From a virus: a stretch of 28,720 nucleotides of DNA. This document shows positions 1-7,964 of this stretch, one piece after another. How positions within the stretch are numbered: the stretch's first letter is position 1; each line of letters begins with the position of its first letter. Under the pieces are notes generated by a model. It was not told the DNA's origin and searched no databases. It worked only from the letters and a program-made list of their open reading frames with translations. The stretch lies in IMG/VR virus record IMGVR_UViG_3300008448_000457, positions 1 through 28,720 of that record; one strand, written 5' to 3'. A program made the translations under genes and the position numbers.

Positions 1-305
1 ACCACGGAGGCAGGGTTGTACTGCCCAGCGTTCATGGACCCGAGGCCAGCGGCGGTAGCAAAGTTGCTCGCGGTGCCGAACTGCCCCGGGGTCTGCATGT
101 CCCGGATTTCGTACTGCAGTTCCTGCTGGTCGGGGGTGAACCCGGCGATGCGCTGCCCCTCATAGGGGGTGTACGGGCGGTAAGACTCCGCCTGCGCACG
201 GTTGACCACGTTCTCGAAATACGGGCGCGCGTAGTCCGGCAGGTTCGACGTAGTATTTGTCGAGGTTACCTGCTGGGAAGCAGGAGCGTCGCTACCACCG
301 CTCAT
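1..305 (-). CDS. Large internal virion/ejection-type protein, N-terminal fragment (cut by window edge)
   Basis: Reading starts at ATG 305-303 and stays open for 101 codons to the left edge, so only the N-terminus is visible. GGAG lies 8 nt before the ATG. The start overlaps the stop of the upstream 159-aa gene by 4 nt (ATGA). The N-terminal 20 residues are Ser/Thr-rich. A segment with the pattern LPDYARPYFENVVNRAQ follows, then YEGQRIAGFTPDQQELQ. I associate this pattern (LPxYAxPY...GxRxAGFTxxQ) with very large virion proteins of aquatic podoviruses, usually proposed to be internal or ejected with the DNA. The position after the gp10-like gene and the Pro/Gly-rich 658-aa protein fits an ejection-protein cluster. 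The gene is clearly real; the function is inferred from context and remembered family resemblance. Confidence 0.75.
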   Translation of the reverse strand, partial: MSGGSDAPASQQVTSTNTTSNLPDYARPYFENVVNRAQAESYRPYTPYEGQRIAGFTPDQQELQYEIRDMQTPGQFGTASNFATAAGLGSMNAGQYNPASV

Positions 306-781
306 GGCATTCTCTCCAGATACTCACCCAGCGTTTCATGGTGGGTAAAAAAATGCCTAACATCTAGGCTTACAGCCCGCATGTAGTCGCGCCCGCGAAC
401 AAGGTAGATGACGTAGGATACGAACTCCATATACCAGTCACGCAAAACGTAAGCAAAGACCTTGTCGTTGTCGTCCCCGTGTTCGAGGTCGTTGGCGTCC
501 AGCCAAGCGTTAATGCCCGTTATGATGATAGGTATAAGCTGAGCTTTAAACCTGTCGAAGAACGGGTTCAGCGGCATCTCGGTGAGGACTTTGAACAGCA
601 CGCGGACCACGTGCCCGTCGTCGATAGGCTTGTCCTTGTCGATCAGGTCGTCGAACAACTCGCAGGTATCCGAGAAGTCCATGATGAACCGGATAGCGTT
701 GGCATCGCCCAGCCACTCAGCCAGCTTGGCATTGCGCAGCTGCTGCCACTCGTAGGTATCGAACTCAGGCGTCCCGGTCAT
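302..781 (-). CDS. Conserved phage protein of unknown function (159 aa)
   Basis: A 159-residue acidic, mostly helical-looking protein with no signal peptide or clear catalytic motif. Visible landmarks are the N-terminal EWLGDANAIRF, an acidic stretch FDDLIDKDKPIDD, then HGDDNDKVFAYVLRD and SLDVRHFFTHHETLGEYLE near the end. The pattern (short helical protein with a ...AYVLRD...SxDVR...ETLxxY tail) matches a family I remember in many podovirus genomes beside the ejection-protein genes; its role is not known to me. The start overlaps the stop of the upstream 658-aa gene by 4 nt (ATGA), and its own stop overlaps the next start the same way, so all three are translationally coupled. It is probably a virion or assembly factor, inferred from neighbours only. 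Confidence 0.8.
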   Translation of the reverse strand: MTGTPEFDTYEWQQLRNAKLAEWLGDANAIRFIMDFSDTCELFDDLIDKDKPIDDGHVVRVLFKVLTEMPLNPFFDRFKAQLIPIIITGINAWLDANDLEHGDDNDKVFAYVLRDWYMEFVSYVIYLVRGRDYMRAVSLDVRHFFTHHETLGEYLERMP

Positions 782-2754
782 TTAGCGATGGCTTTCCTCA
801 GCTTGGTGTCCTGCCCACGGTCTGCACTCTGGCGGGCTTTCTGCGCTTTGGCCATCAGGGCGTTCAGCCGCTTGGTGCCTTGCTTTGCGTCGCCCTTCCC
901 GAGAGCGCGCACGGCTTCAGCGCTGAAGTGTACTTCGTCCCGGGCAACACGGGCTGGCCTGCGCCCGTCAATACGCGCTGGCACAGAGTCGCTAACCCCA
1001 TCGCCGCCACCAGTCACCGGACGCCCGCCATAACGGGCAAGGATTTCCTGACCGGCAGAGCTACTACCATTGCCGAGTTCAGCTACTGTGCGGGCGTCAA
1101 CGACAAACCCACCCCTGTTCAGGTCTACCGTGCCGCCAGCGGCAAACTGGTCGAGTTCACGGAACTCCGTTGACCTAGGGGCGCTACCAGCTTGGTTTTG
1201 CGCAAGGAGGCTACGCAGCCGGTCGCCGAAGTCGCCACCAAACCCACCACCGCTGAAACCGCCAGCAGAGCCGCCACCGCTACTCGACCCGCCACCCGTG
1301 CCGCCGCCAGCACCACCGTCTCCGCCACCCCCAACAACAGGAGCGGGAGGAAGCGTGGGCCTGAAAGGCTCGTAGCGGGTTTCGCCGCCGCGCATGCCGT
1401 AGTTCTGTTGGTCTCCATACCCCAGTGGGCGCGTGATGCGGCGGGCTGGTCCACCAGCACCAGAACCGGGCAAGGAAACAACACCACCCGGACCAACGGG
1501 GGCGGGGGGCATGACGGGCGGGCGCTCTACGCCGCCACCTGCAGCGAAACCTCGCGGAGCCGGTTGGAACCCGGGATAAGGGTTAACGTCGTCGAAGTAG
1601 CGGAACTCCGAGGAGTCATTCTCCGAACCAGCTGGCTTGAAGCGCGGACGGCGCTCCGTAGGCAGGTAAGGCCCTTCGTAGTTGAAGCCGTCGTCTTCGG
1701 CTTCTGGCGCTGCGTAGCGCGGCTGCATGGCGTTCATCAGCGGGTTGGCTACGCCGAGGGCAGCGGCACCAGTGTAGTAGGGGCTGACTGCCGGGCCAGT
1801 GCCGGGCGTTGCGACTTGACCGAACCGCGTGCCAAAGTCAGCGACCTGCTGGCCCGTCTTTTGCCCTAGCATATCCGTAAGGAAGGCAGGGGCTTGAGGC
1901 ATTGCAGTGGGCACGGCTGCGGTAAGCGGAGACAGTGAAGCATTGCCTGCCGCGCTAAGGAACTCTGTGCCAACGGCGGGGGCAGTAGCGACCGCAGGGG
2001 ACCCCAATGAAGCTGCCATGAACGGAGTTTCCGCCGATGGTAGCGCCGCGCCCAGATTGCTAAGGGTGTCTAGGGCAGAGCCACCAGCGCCAGCGCCGGT
2101 ACCAGCAGCGCCAGCGGCTCCAGCAGCGTTAGCACCAGCAGCGCCGACGCCAGTAGTAGCAGCGCCAAGGCCCATAGCCCCACCCAAGGAAGCTCCGCCG
2201 AACGCGCCGAGACCAGCCATCAGGCCCTTCTCAAGACTGCCAGTGGCCATGCCAGTGCCGCCACCCACGACGGCTGCGGTAAGCATCGGAGGGATGCCGA
2301 GAGCCATACCGGCCACACCGAGAATAGTGGGCAGCAGGTCTTCCAGAATGCCAGCTTCCGGCAGGCCGGTCATAGGGTTGGTCGTCAGCGACGCGCCGCC
2401 CATCTGGGCCAGCCCTTGCAGCCCTTGAACTTCACTCGGCGTGACGTGCATGAGCATGGTGTCGTTGCCGCGACCATACTGGGACATCTTCTGCGCTTGC
2501 GGTGCAGCGGGGTACATCGGCGGCTGGACTTGAGGCTGCATGGGTTTGCCACCGCCCATCTGCATCGGCGGCTGGACTTGGGGCTGCATGGGTTTTCCGC
2601 CGCCGAACTGCATCGGAGGCTGGACCTGCGGCGGAGGCGGAGGGAAGCCCATAGAGTTGGAGCTACCACCCATAGGCGTCATGCCCATACCTTGCGGGTT
2701 GGGTTGCGGCGGCTGCACTTGAGGCGACGGCTGCGACGGCGGAGGCGGGAACAT
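778..2754 (-). CDS. Pro/Gly/Ala-rich putative internal virion protein
   Basis: A longer frame opens at 2793, but ATG 2754 has AAGGA 7 nt upstream and is preferred, giving about 658 residues. Regions in order: a Pro/Gln/Met-rich N-terminus with a 16-residue tandem repeat (PPMQxGGGKPMQPQVQ); an Ala/Gly/Met-rich hydrophobic stretch in the second hundred residues (LLPTILGVAGMALGIPPML, then many GAAG units) that could interact with membrane; an Ala-rich middle; a Gly/Ser-rich low-complexity linker; and a C-terminal module containing FAAGGTVDLNRGGFVVDA, AELGNGSSSAGQEILARYGG and GGDGVSDSVPARIDGRRPAR. That last module (GDGxSDxxPAxIDGxxPARxA...LGNGSSxAG) recurs in phage virion proteins I recall from aquatic podoviruses. 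The amphipathic, low-complexity make-up and position fit a protein stored in the capsid and ejected, but that is inference. Confidence 0.75.
   Translation of the reverse strand: MFPPPPSQPSPQVQPPQPNPQGMGMTPMGGSSNSMGFPPPPPQVQPPMQFGGGKPMQPQVQPPMQMGGGKPMQPQVQPPMYPAAPQAQKMSQYGRGNDTMLMHVTPSEVQGLQGLAQMGGASLTTNPMTGLPEAGILEDLLPTILGVAGMALGIPPMLTAAVVGGGTGMATGSLEKGLMAGLGAFGGASLGGAMGLGAATTGVGAAGANAAGAAGAAGTGAGAGGSALDTLSNLGAALPSAETPFMAASLGSPAVATAPAVGTEFLSAAGNASLSPLTAAVPTAMPQAPAFLTDMLGQKTGQQVADFGTRFGQVATPGTGPAVSPYYTGAAALGVANPLMNAMQPRYAAPEAEDDGFNYEGPYLPTERRPRFKPAGSENDSSEFRYFDDVNPYPGFQPAPRGFAAGGGVERPPVMPPAPVGPGGVVSLPGSGAGGPARRITRPLGYGDQQNYGMRGGETRYEPFRPTLPPAPVVGGGGDGGAGGGTGGGSSSGGGSAGGFSGGGFGGDFGDRLRSLLAQNQAGSAPRSTEFRELDQFAAGGTVDLNRGGFVVDARTVAELGNGSSSAGQEILARYGGRPVTGGGDGVSDSVPARIDGRRPARVARDEVHFSAEAVRALGKGDAKQGTKRLNALMAKAQKARQSADRGQDTKLRKAIAK
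2515..2658 (-). repeat. 48-bp tandem repeat in the Pro-rich virion protein
   Basis: The segment catcggcggctggact recurs at 2515, 2563 and 2611, a period of 48 bp. It encodes two full 16-residue units and part of a third. The units differ by a few substitutions. It is an in-frame coding microsatellite-like expansion. Confidence 0.85.
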
Positions 2755-2831
2755 GGCAGGGTCCTTACGGGTGCGGCTACACAGCCACTGCAAAATCTAC
2801 ACTAACAACAGCGGAGGGGGTAGGGGGTCCA

Positions 2832-3191
2832 TCAAGCGGGGGCGATAGTTGTCACAGTACCAGAAGAGCCACGATACTTAAGCGCTCCAGCTTCCACGTA
2901 GAGCACGCCACCGCCTGCTGGGTTGGTGGTAGGTACCGTCGTGGCGTTAGCTATACCGAGCACGCCAGCACCGGAGCCAAACTCTGTCGAGGTCCCGACA
3001 CCTACGTCGTCACCACTAAAGGTCCCACCGTAGAAGTTGTCGGCGCGGTACGAACTGGCTTGGTTAGGCGTCAGTGACTCCAACTGCGAAAAGTAGAGTT
3101 CGAGCGTCCTTATGAACTGCAGAATATACGCAGGGGAGTATTCCTGCGGCGGGTTGGGCAACGGGGTGGGCTTGAACCGCTCTAGGGCCAT
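2832..3191 (-). CDS. Small structural protein, tail-associated (119 aa)
   Basis: A 119-residue protein with an N-terminal helical part (LERFKPTPLPNPP then YILQFIRTLELYFSQLESL) and a Gly/Ser/Thr-rich C-terminal half ending in YVEAGALKYRGSSGTVTTIA. The ending ALKYRGSSGTVTxIAP is one I recognise from short proteins and fibre C-termini in phage tail modules. It probably forms a beta-rich tip or attachment segment. It begins 1 nt after the stop of the gp10-like nozzle gene and is followed by a 77-bp gap before the Pro-rich virion protein, so it is co-transcribed with tail genes. The function is not established; a minor tail or fibre component is the best guess. Confidence 0.75.
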   Translation of the reverse strand: MALERFKPTPLPNPPQEYSPAYILQFIRTLELYFSQLESLTPNQASSYRADNFYGGTFSGDDVGVGTSTEFGSGAGVLGIANATTVPTTNPAGGGVLYVEAGALKYRGSSGTVTTIAPA

Positions 3192-3192
3192 G

Positions 3193-5385
3193 TTACCGCA
3201 TCCCGTCTTCGCGCACGTCGAGGCGCGGGGAGCCTAGGTTCCAGTGCACGCCAAGCTCGGTCGACCTGATTTTGAAAGCGGCTTGTCGGGCACGGGCGCG
3301 GATAAACACCTGCTCCGTGAACTGGCCCACCGTGGTTTGAGCAATGACGCGTGTGTCCTCCACCCCAGACCCCTGCGCGTTGCCCGGGAAGTTGCGGGTC
3401 AGCAGGGTGACTTCTACCTCCGGGTTGCTGGTTTCGGACCCAATAAAGTTTACGTCCGGAATAAGTCTGCGCGACAGCATGAACTTGTCCCCGTCGCCGA
3501 GGTCAAAGTCGTTGGACTGGATGTACGAGTCCATAGGTAGCACGCCGTCGTCCACACCGTTTTCGTGGCCATACAGGATGCCAGTGGCGGTCGTGGTTTC
3601 CGTCCCCCCATCCGCACCCAGCGCGTTGGAAAGCAGCTGTGAGTCCATCCACGCCGAACGCTGCATAGTCCCGTAGAACCACATCTTTTCCAGATAGTTG
3701 TAGACTACGTAGCTGTCGTTGTATTCGGCGTTGGCGCTAGGGTAAAACCACCAGATTTCGCCCCACTGTTCCAGTGTGCCGCAGGTGACCTGTTCAAGCT
3801 GACTGCGGTTAATGTTGTCGAACACGTGGTTAAGCAGGGTACAGTCAAGGGTCTCGACACGGCCCGAGTAGGTGTAGAACTTATCCCGGCCCATCCAGTA
3901 TACGACGTTGGACGCCGACGACTTGGCTCGGGGCGAAATGATGGTGATGTCGTTGGCGTATTCCTGCAGGCCAAACACATCGGTGGTGCCCAGAAACTGC
4001 AGCGAGTTCAGGCCCACGTCAGTCCACACAAGTATCTCCTGCCTCGTGGGCAGGGCGGTGACGATGCGAGAGCCGCGCGAGATGCGCAGAAAACCCGCAG
4101 AGTTGGTCACGGTCGGCGTCCAGTCCGCAGGTGTGTCTTGGTCAGCCCAGCGGATAAGCAGGGGGTCGAAGTCATCCGGGTCCGTGCTGCCGAAGGGCAC
4201 CGCGCCAAACGCAATCAGGTGCCGGTCCTGTTGCGACACCATAAGCTGGGTTACTGCTACCGGGACGTCGGCAACAACAAACCCCTCGGCGGCGGCTTGG
4301 GCTTGCAGCGTGACCGCCCTCGTGGCCAGCGCGGTGGTTGGGTCGGTAACCAAGCCGCGAAGCCAGACATACGGTGCTCCACCACGAATGTTGGCGTACA
4401 GGTCGTTGTCAAAGCTATCAAACCACCAATCTTGCTGCTGCGTAGCAATGGGGACTGAAGAGCCGGAGCCCCAAGTTGAACGCGACCAAGTAGACACGCC
4501 CCACCCGTAGCCAAAAGTCTGCACCGCGCTACCGGTGTGTATTTCAAAATCCATGACAATAGCGGTACCGCCGGTAGCGGCTGCCGTTGACGTAGCTGCT
4601 GTGGTAACAGTGATAGTGAAGCTAAAGTCATCTACCACAGTTACCACGTGGTTGGTGTTGATCTCCGCGTCCGGGATGCCCCCTATAGTGCCGGTGACGC
4701 CGGAAATGGTGACAAAATCCCCCGTCAAAGCGCCATGAGCGGTCAGCAAGGTGACAAGCACAGTCGTGGACGCGTTGGTCGTAGAAAAAGAGTTGTTAGT
4801 GTTTGGAGCCACTACAGTGGCTATGTAAATAGCCGTGCCACCAGCGGCGGATACATCCGAGGTGGCTGCGGTCGCCGCTACAAAGGTGAACCTAGTAGTG
4901 TTAACGACAGTAACCTGAGCGTTAACGTTTATGTTGGTAAGCAAAATGCCACCAATGTTATCCAGAGCTAAGTTGGTTGCACCGGAAATAGTTACGTAGT
5001 CGCCGGTAGTTAGCCCGTGTGGTAGCAGTAGGTCTACCCGAACAACATTAGACGTATTTGTAACACTGATGGAGTTGTTGGTCGCGGGTGCCATAAACGT
5101 TGTGCGAAGCGGCGTCACATCGTTGTAGCCACCGGCTAGTTCGACATACATTTTTGAGTTTGTGCCGACAGCAACGAACACGTCGCTAAAAGTGGTCACC
5201 CACGCGAACAACTGCCTGCAGACGCCGTAGTATGTCGCTGGTGCGTAGAGTTTCCACCCGCCGAGCTTTTCAGGGAACCCGCTGCGGAAGCGGATTTTGT
5301 CGCACGCCCACCAGCCGCCCTCGCCCGAGTAGTTGGACTGGTCGCGGTTAAGGCCGACTTTGAACTGCAGTTTCAGGAGCGCCAT
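3193..5385 (-). CDS. P22 gp10-like tail nozzle / packaged-DNA stabilisation protein
   Basis: A 730-residue protein beginning MALLKLQFKVGLNRDQSNYS, followed by WWACDKIRFRSGFPEKLGGW. That opening (GxNRDxxxYSxEGGWxxCDKIRFRxGxPEKxGGW) is characteristic of the gp10-like family, which closes the portal channel and forms the tail hub in P22-like virions. The rest is beta-rich with many Trp and aromatic residues (LLIRWADQDTPADWTPTV, YSGRVETLDCTLLNHVFDN, GEIWWFYPSANAEYNDSYVVYN), as expected for the beta-propeller body. Residues 102-276 are unusual: two tandem copies of a Thr/Val/Asn-rich beta module are inserted between the N-terminal strands and the main body. The following 119-aa gene starts 1 nt after its stop. 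Assignment to the family is strong; the mechanism is taken from P22. Confidence 0.85.
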   Translation of the reverse strand: MALLKLQFKVGLNRDQSNYSGEGGWWACDKIRFRSGFPEKLGGWKLYAPATYYGVCRQLFAWVTTFSDVFVAVGTNSKMYVELAGGYNDVTPLRTTFMAPATNNSISVTNTSNVVRVDLLLPHGLTTGDYVTISGATNLALDNIGGILLTNINVNAQVTVVNTTRFTFVAATAATSDVSAAGGTAIYIATVVAPNTNNSFSTTNASTTVLVTLLTAHGALTGDFVTISGVTGTIGGIPDAEINTNHVVTVVDDFSFTITVTTAATSTAAATGGTAIVMDFEIHTGSAVQTFGYGWGVSTWSRSTWGSGSSVPIATQQQDWWFDSFDNDLYANIRGGAPYVWLRGLVTDPTTALATRAVTLQAQAAAEGFVVADVPVAVTQLMVSQQDRHLIAFGAVPFGSTDPDDFDPLLIRWADQDTPADWTPTVTNSAGFLRISRGSRIVTALPTRQEILVWTDVGLNSLQFLGTTDVFGLQEYANDITIISPRAKSSASNVVYWMGRDKFYTYSGRVETLDCTLLNHVFDNINRSQLEQVTCGTLEQWGEIWWFYPSANAEYNDSYVVYNYLEKMWFYGTMQRSAWMDSQLLSNALGADGGTETTTATGILYGHENGVDDGVLPMDSYIQSNDFDLGDGDKFMLSRRLIPDVNFIGSETSNPEVEVTLLTRNFPGNAQGSGVEDTRVIAQTTVGQFTEQVFIRARARQAAFKIRSTELGVHWNLGSPRLDVREDGMR
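4558..5082 (-). repeat. Tandem duplication of a beta domain inside the gp10-like protein
   Basis: Two diverged copies of a module of 80-87 residues occur at residues 102-188 and 197-276. Shared landmarks are NNSxSxTN, HGxxTGDxVTISG, NxxxxVTVV, FxFxxxxAATS and ATGGTAI/AAGGTAI. The copies differ at many positions, so the duplication is old. The module looks like an immunoglobulin-like or jelly-roll surface domain. Confidence 0.8.
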
Positions 5386-5388
5386 TTG

Positions 5389-6039
5389 TTACCCAGTGCG
5401 CGTGAACGTGCCGCTACTGTTAAAAGTATGCACAGTATAGGGTCCAGAGGTCGTTATGGTCCCGCCCGTGGCTACCATCGTGCCAGAAACGTAGGTGACG
5501 ATGCAGAAACCGTTGGGGCCGTCAGCGCCGGGGTTAAGCGGCGCGCCCCCGGAACCGCCAGAACCGGAGTTAACAGAAGACCCGTTTATGGCCAGCGTGA
5601 TGCCGGACCCACCAGCACCCGGAGTACCAGCCGCATCGCCATCAGCGCCATCGCTACCAGCCCCCGCACCGCCGCCACCGCCGCCCGAAGTTCCGGTCCC
5701 CCCAGCACCACCAGAAAAAGCACCACCACCAACAGCGCCGCCAGCACCGCCGTCAGTGTCGCCATCAACACCGCCACTGCCGCCTAGCGAAGTAACCGTA
5801 AACGCGCTGGACGAGCCGCCGGTAGAACCTAGGGAGCCGGTAGCCCCAATAGTGATCGTGTAGCTGCCCACAGTGACTGTTTTTGTGGTGTCAGTTTTAG
5901 CTTGGCCCGCGCCGCCACCGCCGCCACCGGCTTGTAGAGAGGAACCGCCCCCACCGCCGCCGCCAACCAAGCTGAACTGGATAGCAACGTTGGTAGCGTA
6001 CGGCACGCCGCCGATGAAAGAGTTGACAAAACTGCTCAC
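5389..6039 (-). CDS. Glycine-rich tail-fibre/adhesin-like protein (216 aa)
   Basis: A 216-residue protein, over a third glycine, with runs such as LVGGGGGGGSSLQAGGGGGG near residues 24-43 and a Gly/Ser/Ala/Asp middle. It starts with GTG at 6039, overlapping the stop of the upstream fibre gene by 4 nt (GTGA). Gly-rich domains of this kind form polyglycine-helix sandwiches or flexible tips in phage adhesins. The C-terminus reads GTITTSGPYTVHTFNSSGTF, a beta strand that in other Gly-rich proteins (including the one at 16015-16800 here) comes before the Gly core rather than after it. Direct coupling to the repeat-rich fibre suggests the two act together at the tail tip. Receptor binding is inferred. 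Confidence 0.75.
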   Translation of the reverse strand: MSSFVNSFIGGVPYATNVAIQFSLVGGGGGGGSSLQAGGGGGGAGQAKTDTTKTVTVGSYTITIGATGSLGSTGGSSSAFTVTSLGGSGGVDGDTDGGAGGAVGGGAFSGGAGGTGTSGGGGGGAGAGSDGADGDAAGTPGAGGSGITLAINGSSVNSGSGGSGGAPLNPGADGPNGFCIVTYVSGTMVATGGTITTSGPYTVHTFNSSGTFTRTG

Positions 6040-7682
6040 GTGCGACGCCCGATAAGGGTTACTTTCAGGCCCGTAGCGCCAGTGCCAGCTACGTCGACGT
6101 CGAAGGTAATCTCGCTGTCGTCGGCCAGAGACGGGTCGGAAATAACCACTGGGACCGCAGCGGTAGTGGAGGTCTTCTCGCCCACATCAATAGTCAGCTT
6201 GGTAGACAGGATGGTGGAGCCGCTTTCGTTGATATCGACAGTGGGTATCCCCGACGAAGAAGCGGTGGCCAAAGAGGCCCGCACTGCAGTCAGCGTGAAC
6301 GCGTAGGGCATGCGCATGGTTACCTTGGCGTTGCCCACGGTGATGGGCGTCACTTCATCCGACAGCGCGATGATGATTGACTCCAGCGGCTTAACCGCCG
6401 TGTTCAGGTCGCTGATGTCCGCTGCCATGATAGCCAGCAAGGACTTGCTCTGGGCAGCAGTGAGTTCTTCGATGTCTCCGGAGCCACCGGTAGTGCGCCC
6501 TAGCATGCGCGCCGTAGCGATGTTCTGGGTTTTTGCAAACGTGACGGAGTCGTCGGTGATCGTGGCGGTGCCGACCGTGGACAGCGTAGCCAGAGCGCCT
6601 AGCCCAATAACTGAAGCGTTTGGAAGTCCGGTGGCGTTAGTTAGCACCAGTGCGCTAGGCGTGCCCAGCGCGGGGGTTACCAGCGTTGGAGAGTTAGCGA
6701 ACACCAGAGCGCCCGAGCCCGTTTCGTCAGTGACGGCGGCGGCAAGGTTGGCCGACGACGGAGTGCCAAGGAACGTATCAATGCCAGTGCCAAATGACGT
6801 GATGCCTGTGCCGCCGTTGGCCACAGGGAGAGTGCCCGTAACCCCGCTAGCCAAAGGGAGGCCGGTGACGTTGGTCATAACGCCGGAAGCCGGAGTGCCC
6901 AAAGCGGGGGTAGTCATCGTCGGGGAAGAGAGCGTCGGGGTAGTAAGCGTGGGGGAAGTGGCGAACACCAGAACGCCTGAGCCCGTCTCGTCAGTGACGG
7001 CGGCGCGCAGGTTGGCTGACGACGGAGTGCCGAGAAAAGTAGCGACCCCGGTACCAAACGATGTGATGCCAGTGCCGCCGTTAGCAACAGGCAGGGTGCC
7101 CGTGATGCCCGTGGCTAGGGGCAGCCCAGTAGCGTTAGTCAGCACGGCTGCCGAAGGCGTGCCAAGCGCGGGGGTAACCAGCGTAGGGGAGTTGCTAAGC
7201 ACTACGGACCCGGTGCCGGTAGACGTAGTCACGCCAGAACCGCCGGAGGTTACCGGCAGGGCAGCGCCCAGTGTGAGAGACGTCAGATGGGTGACTGCGT
7301 CAACCACGTCCGTGGCGTTGTTGAAGACAAGCATTGTCTTGTTTGCTGGGACAACAATGCTGTTGCCCGTGGCGTTCTTCACCGTGATCGCGTGCGCGTT
7401 GCCATTGTTTATGACGTAGAACTTCTCGATGGCGGGGACGATGAGGTCACGCGGGGCGGTGGCCCCCGAGAGGTTAAGCCGCAGGTTTCGCGCGGTCTGC
7501 GTGCCGTTCGTGTCAGTCCACGGGAGGGTTACGTTGCCGCTGACAAAGCTAACATCCGCAGAACCGGTAATGGCTTCCTCGATAGCGATACCGAGGTTGT
7601 CGTTGGTGATGTCGCCCCAAGTGTTGTTGTTTTCACCAGTTGCCATCAACTGGATTTTCAACGAACTATAAGTGCTAGGCAT
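6036..7682 (-). CDS. Repeat-containing tail fibre protein (548 aa)
   Basis: Three parts are visible. Residues 1-130 carry YSSLKIQLMATGENNNTWGD and look like an N-terminal virion-attachment domain. Residues 150-355 are tandem beta-strand repeats rich in Thr/Gly/Ala (SPTLVTPALGTPSA, VLTNATGLPLA, LPVANGGTGITSFGTG, FLGTPSSANL, AVTDETGSG). Such repeats are typical of fibrous trimeric tail fibres. The last 130 residues (APYAFT-like segment MPYAFTLTAVRASLATASSS, then DINESGSTILSTKLTIDVGE) form a compact beta domain I have seen at the end of phage fibres, a possible carbohydrate-binding tip. AGGGA lies about 7 nt before the ATG. The upstream neighbour is the Rz1 gene; the downstream neighbour is a Gly-rich protein overlapping by 4 nt. 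Fibre identity is strong; the receptor is unknown. Confidence 0.85.
   Translation of the reverse strand: MPSTYSSLKIQLMATGENNNTWGDITNDNLGIAIEEAITGSADVSFVSGNVTLPWTDTNGTQTARNLRLNLSGATAPRDLIVPAIEKFYVINNGNAHAITVKNATGNSIVVPANKTMLVFNNATDVVDAVTHLTSLTLGAALPVTSGGSGVTTSTGTGSVVLSNSPTLVTPALGTPSAAVLTNATGLPLATGITGTLPVANGGTGITSFGTGVATFLGTPSSANLRAAVTDETGSGVLVFATSPTLTTPTLSSPTMTTPALGTPASGVMTNVTGLPLASGVTGTLPVANGGTGITSFGTGIDTFLGTPSSANLAAAVTDETGSGALVFANSPTLVTPALGTPSALVLTNATGLPNASVIGLGALATLSTVGTATITDDSVTFAKTQNIATARMLGRTTGGSGDIEELTAAQSKSLLAIMAADISDLNTAVKPLESIIIALSDEVTPITVGNAKVTMRMPYAFTLTAVRASLATASSSGIPTVDINESGSTILSTKLTIDVGEKTSTTAAVPVVISDPSLADDSEITFDVDVAGTGATGLKVTLIGRRT
6621..7190 (-). repeat. Tandem fibre repeats of about 88 and 78 residues
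   Basis: The block beginning SPTLVTPALGTPS starts at residues 165, 253 and 331. TGLPLA-x-G-x-TGTLPVANGGTG occurs at 185 and 273. Copies one and two are clearly alike at the DNA level (period about 264 bp). The third is truncated after TNATGLP. Confidence 0.85.
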
Positions 7683-7694
7683 CTGCGGTCCCTG

Positions 7695-7964
7695 TCATTT
7701 CTTGCTTGGGCTGGCAGCCTCTTCCCAAGCTTTTACAGTTATAGTGTGCCGCACACCACAGTCGCGGTAAAGTTCCACAATACTTTGTTCCCACAAAGCC
7801 CTGAACGGGTCTACCAGCGGGGTCGGCGGTGCCGGTAGCGGCTGGCAAGGCGCGGCTAGGTTAGCGGGCGGCGGAGGAAATGGCGTTGTTGGTGTCCTCC
7901 ACGGCATCCAAGAGCACGCCGCCAACAGCGGGAGGAGCAGCACAGCTAGCGTCGACCGGAACAT
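7695..7964 (-). CDS. Outer-membrane spanin lipoprotein (Rz1-like)
   Basis: The frame is open from 8180, but the upstream part is only the shadow of the overlapping Rz gene. ATG 7964 begins a classic lipoprotein: FR then a hydrophobic stretch TLAVLLLPLLAAC, with lipobox L14-A15-A16 and lipidated Cys17. The mature part of 73 residues is strongly Pro-rich (TTPFPPPPANLAAPCQPLPA), as expected for o-spanins, which span the periplasm together with an i-spanin and fuse inner and outer membranes in the last step of lysis. The first 104 nt are nested in another frame inside the Rz gene, the usual lambda-like arrangement. AGGGA lies about 11 nt before the start. The pair sits between tail genes, far from the endolysin. 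Confidence 0.85.
   Translation of the reverse strand: MFRSTLAVLLLPLLAACSWMPWRTPTTPFPPPPANLAAPCQPLPAPPTPLVDPFRALWEQSIVELYRDCGVRHTITVKAWEEAASPSKK

Noticed and set aside
2515-2658. CRISPR-like spaced repeats
   Set aside because: The 48-bp period is continuous, in frame and without unique spacers; it encodes a 16-residue protein repeat.
6310-7419. Long plus-strand open frame (369 codons)
   Set aside because: It mirrors the repetitive Thr/Gly/Ala-rich tail fibre on the minus strand; its product is Val/Ala/Pro/Ser low complexity. No ribosome-binding site or operon context supports it.
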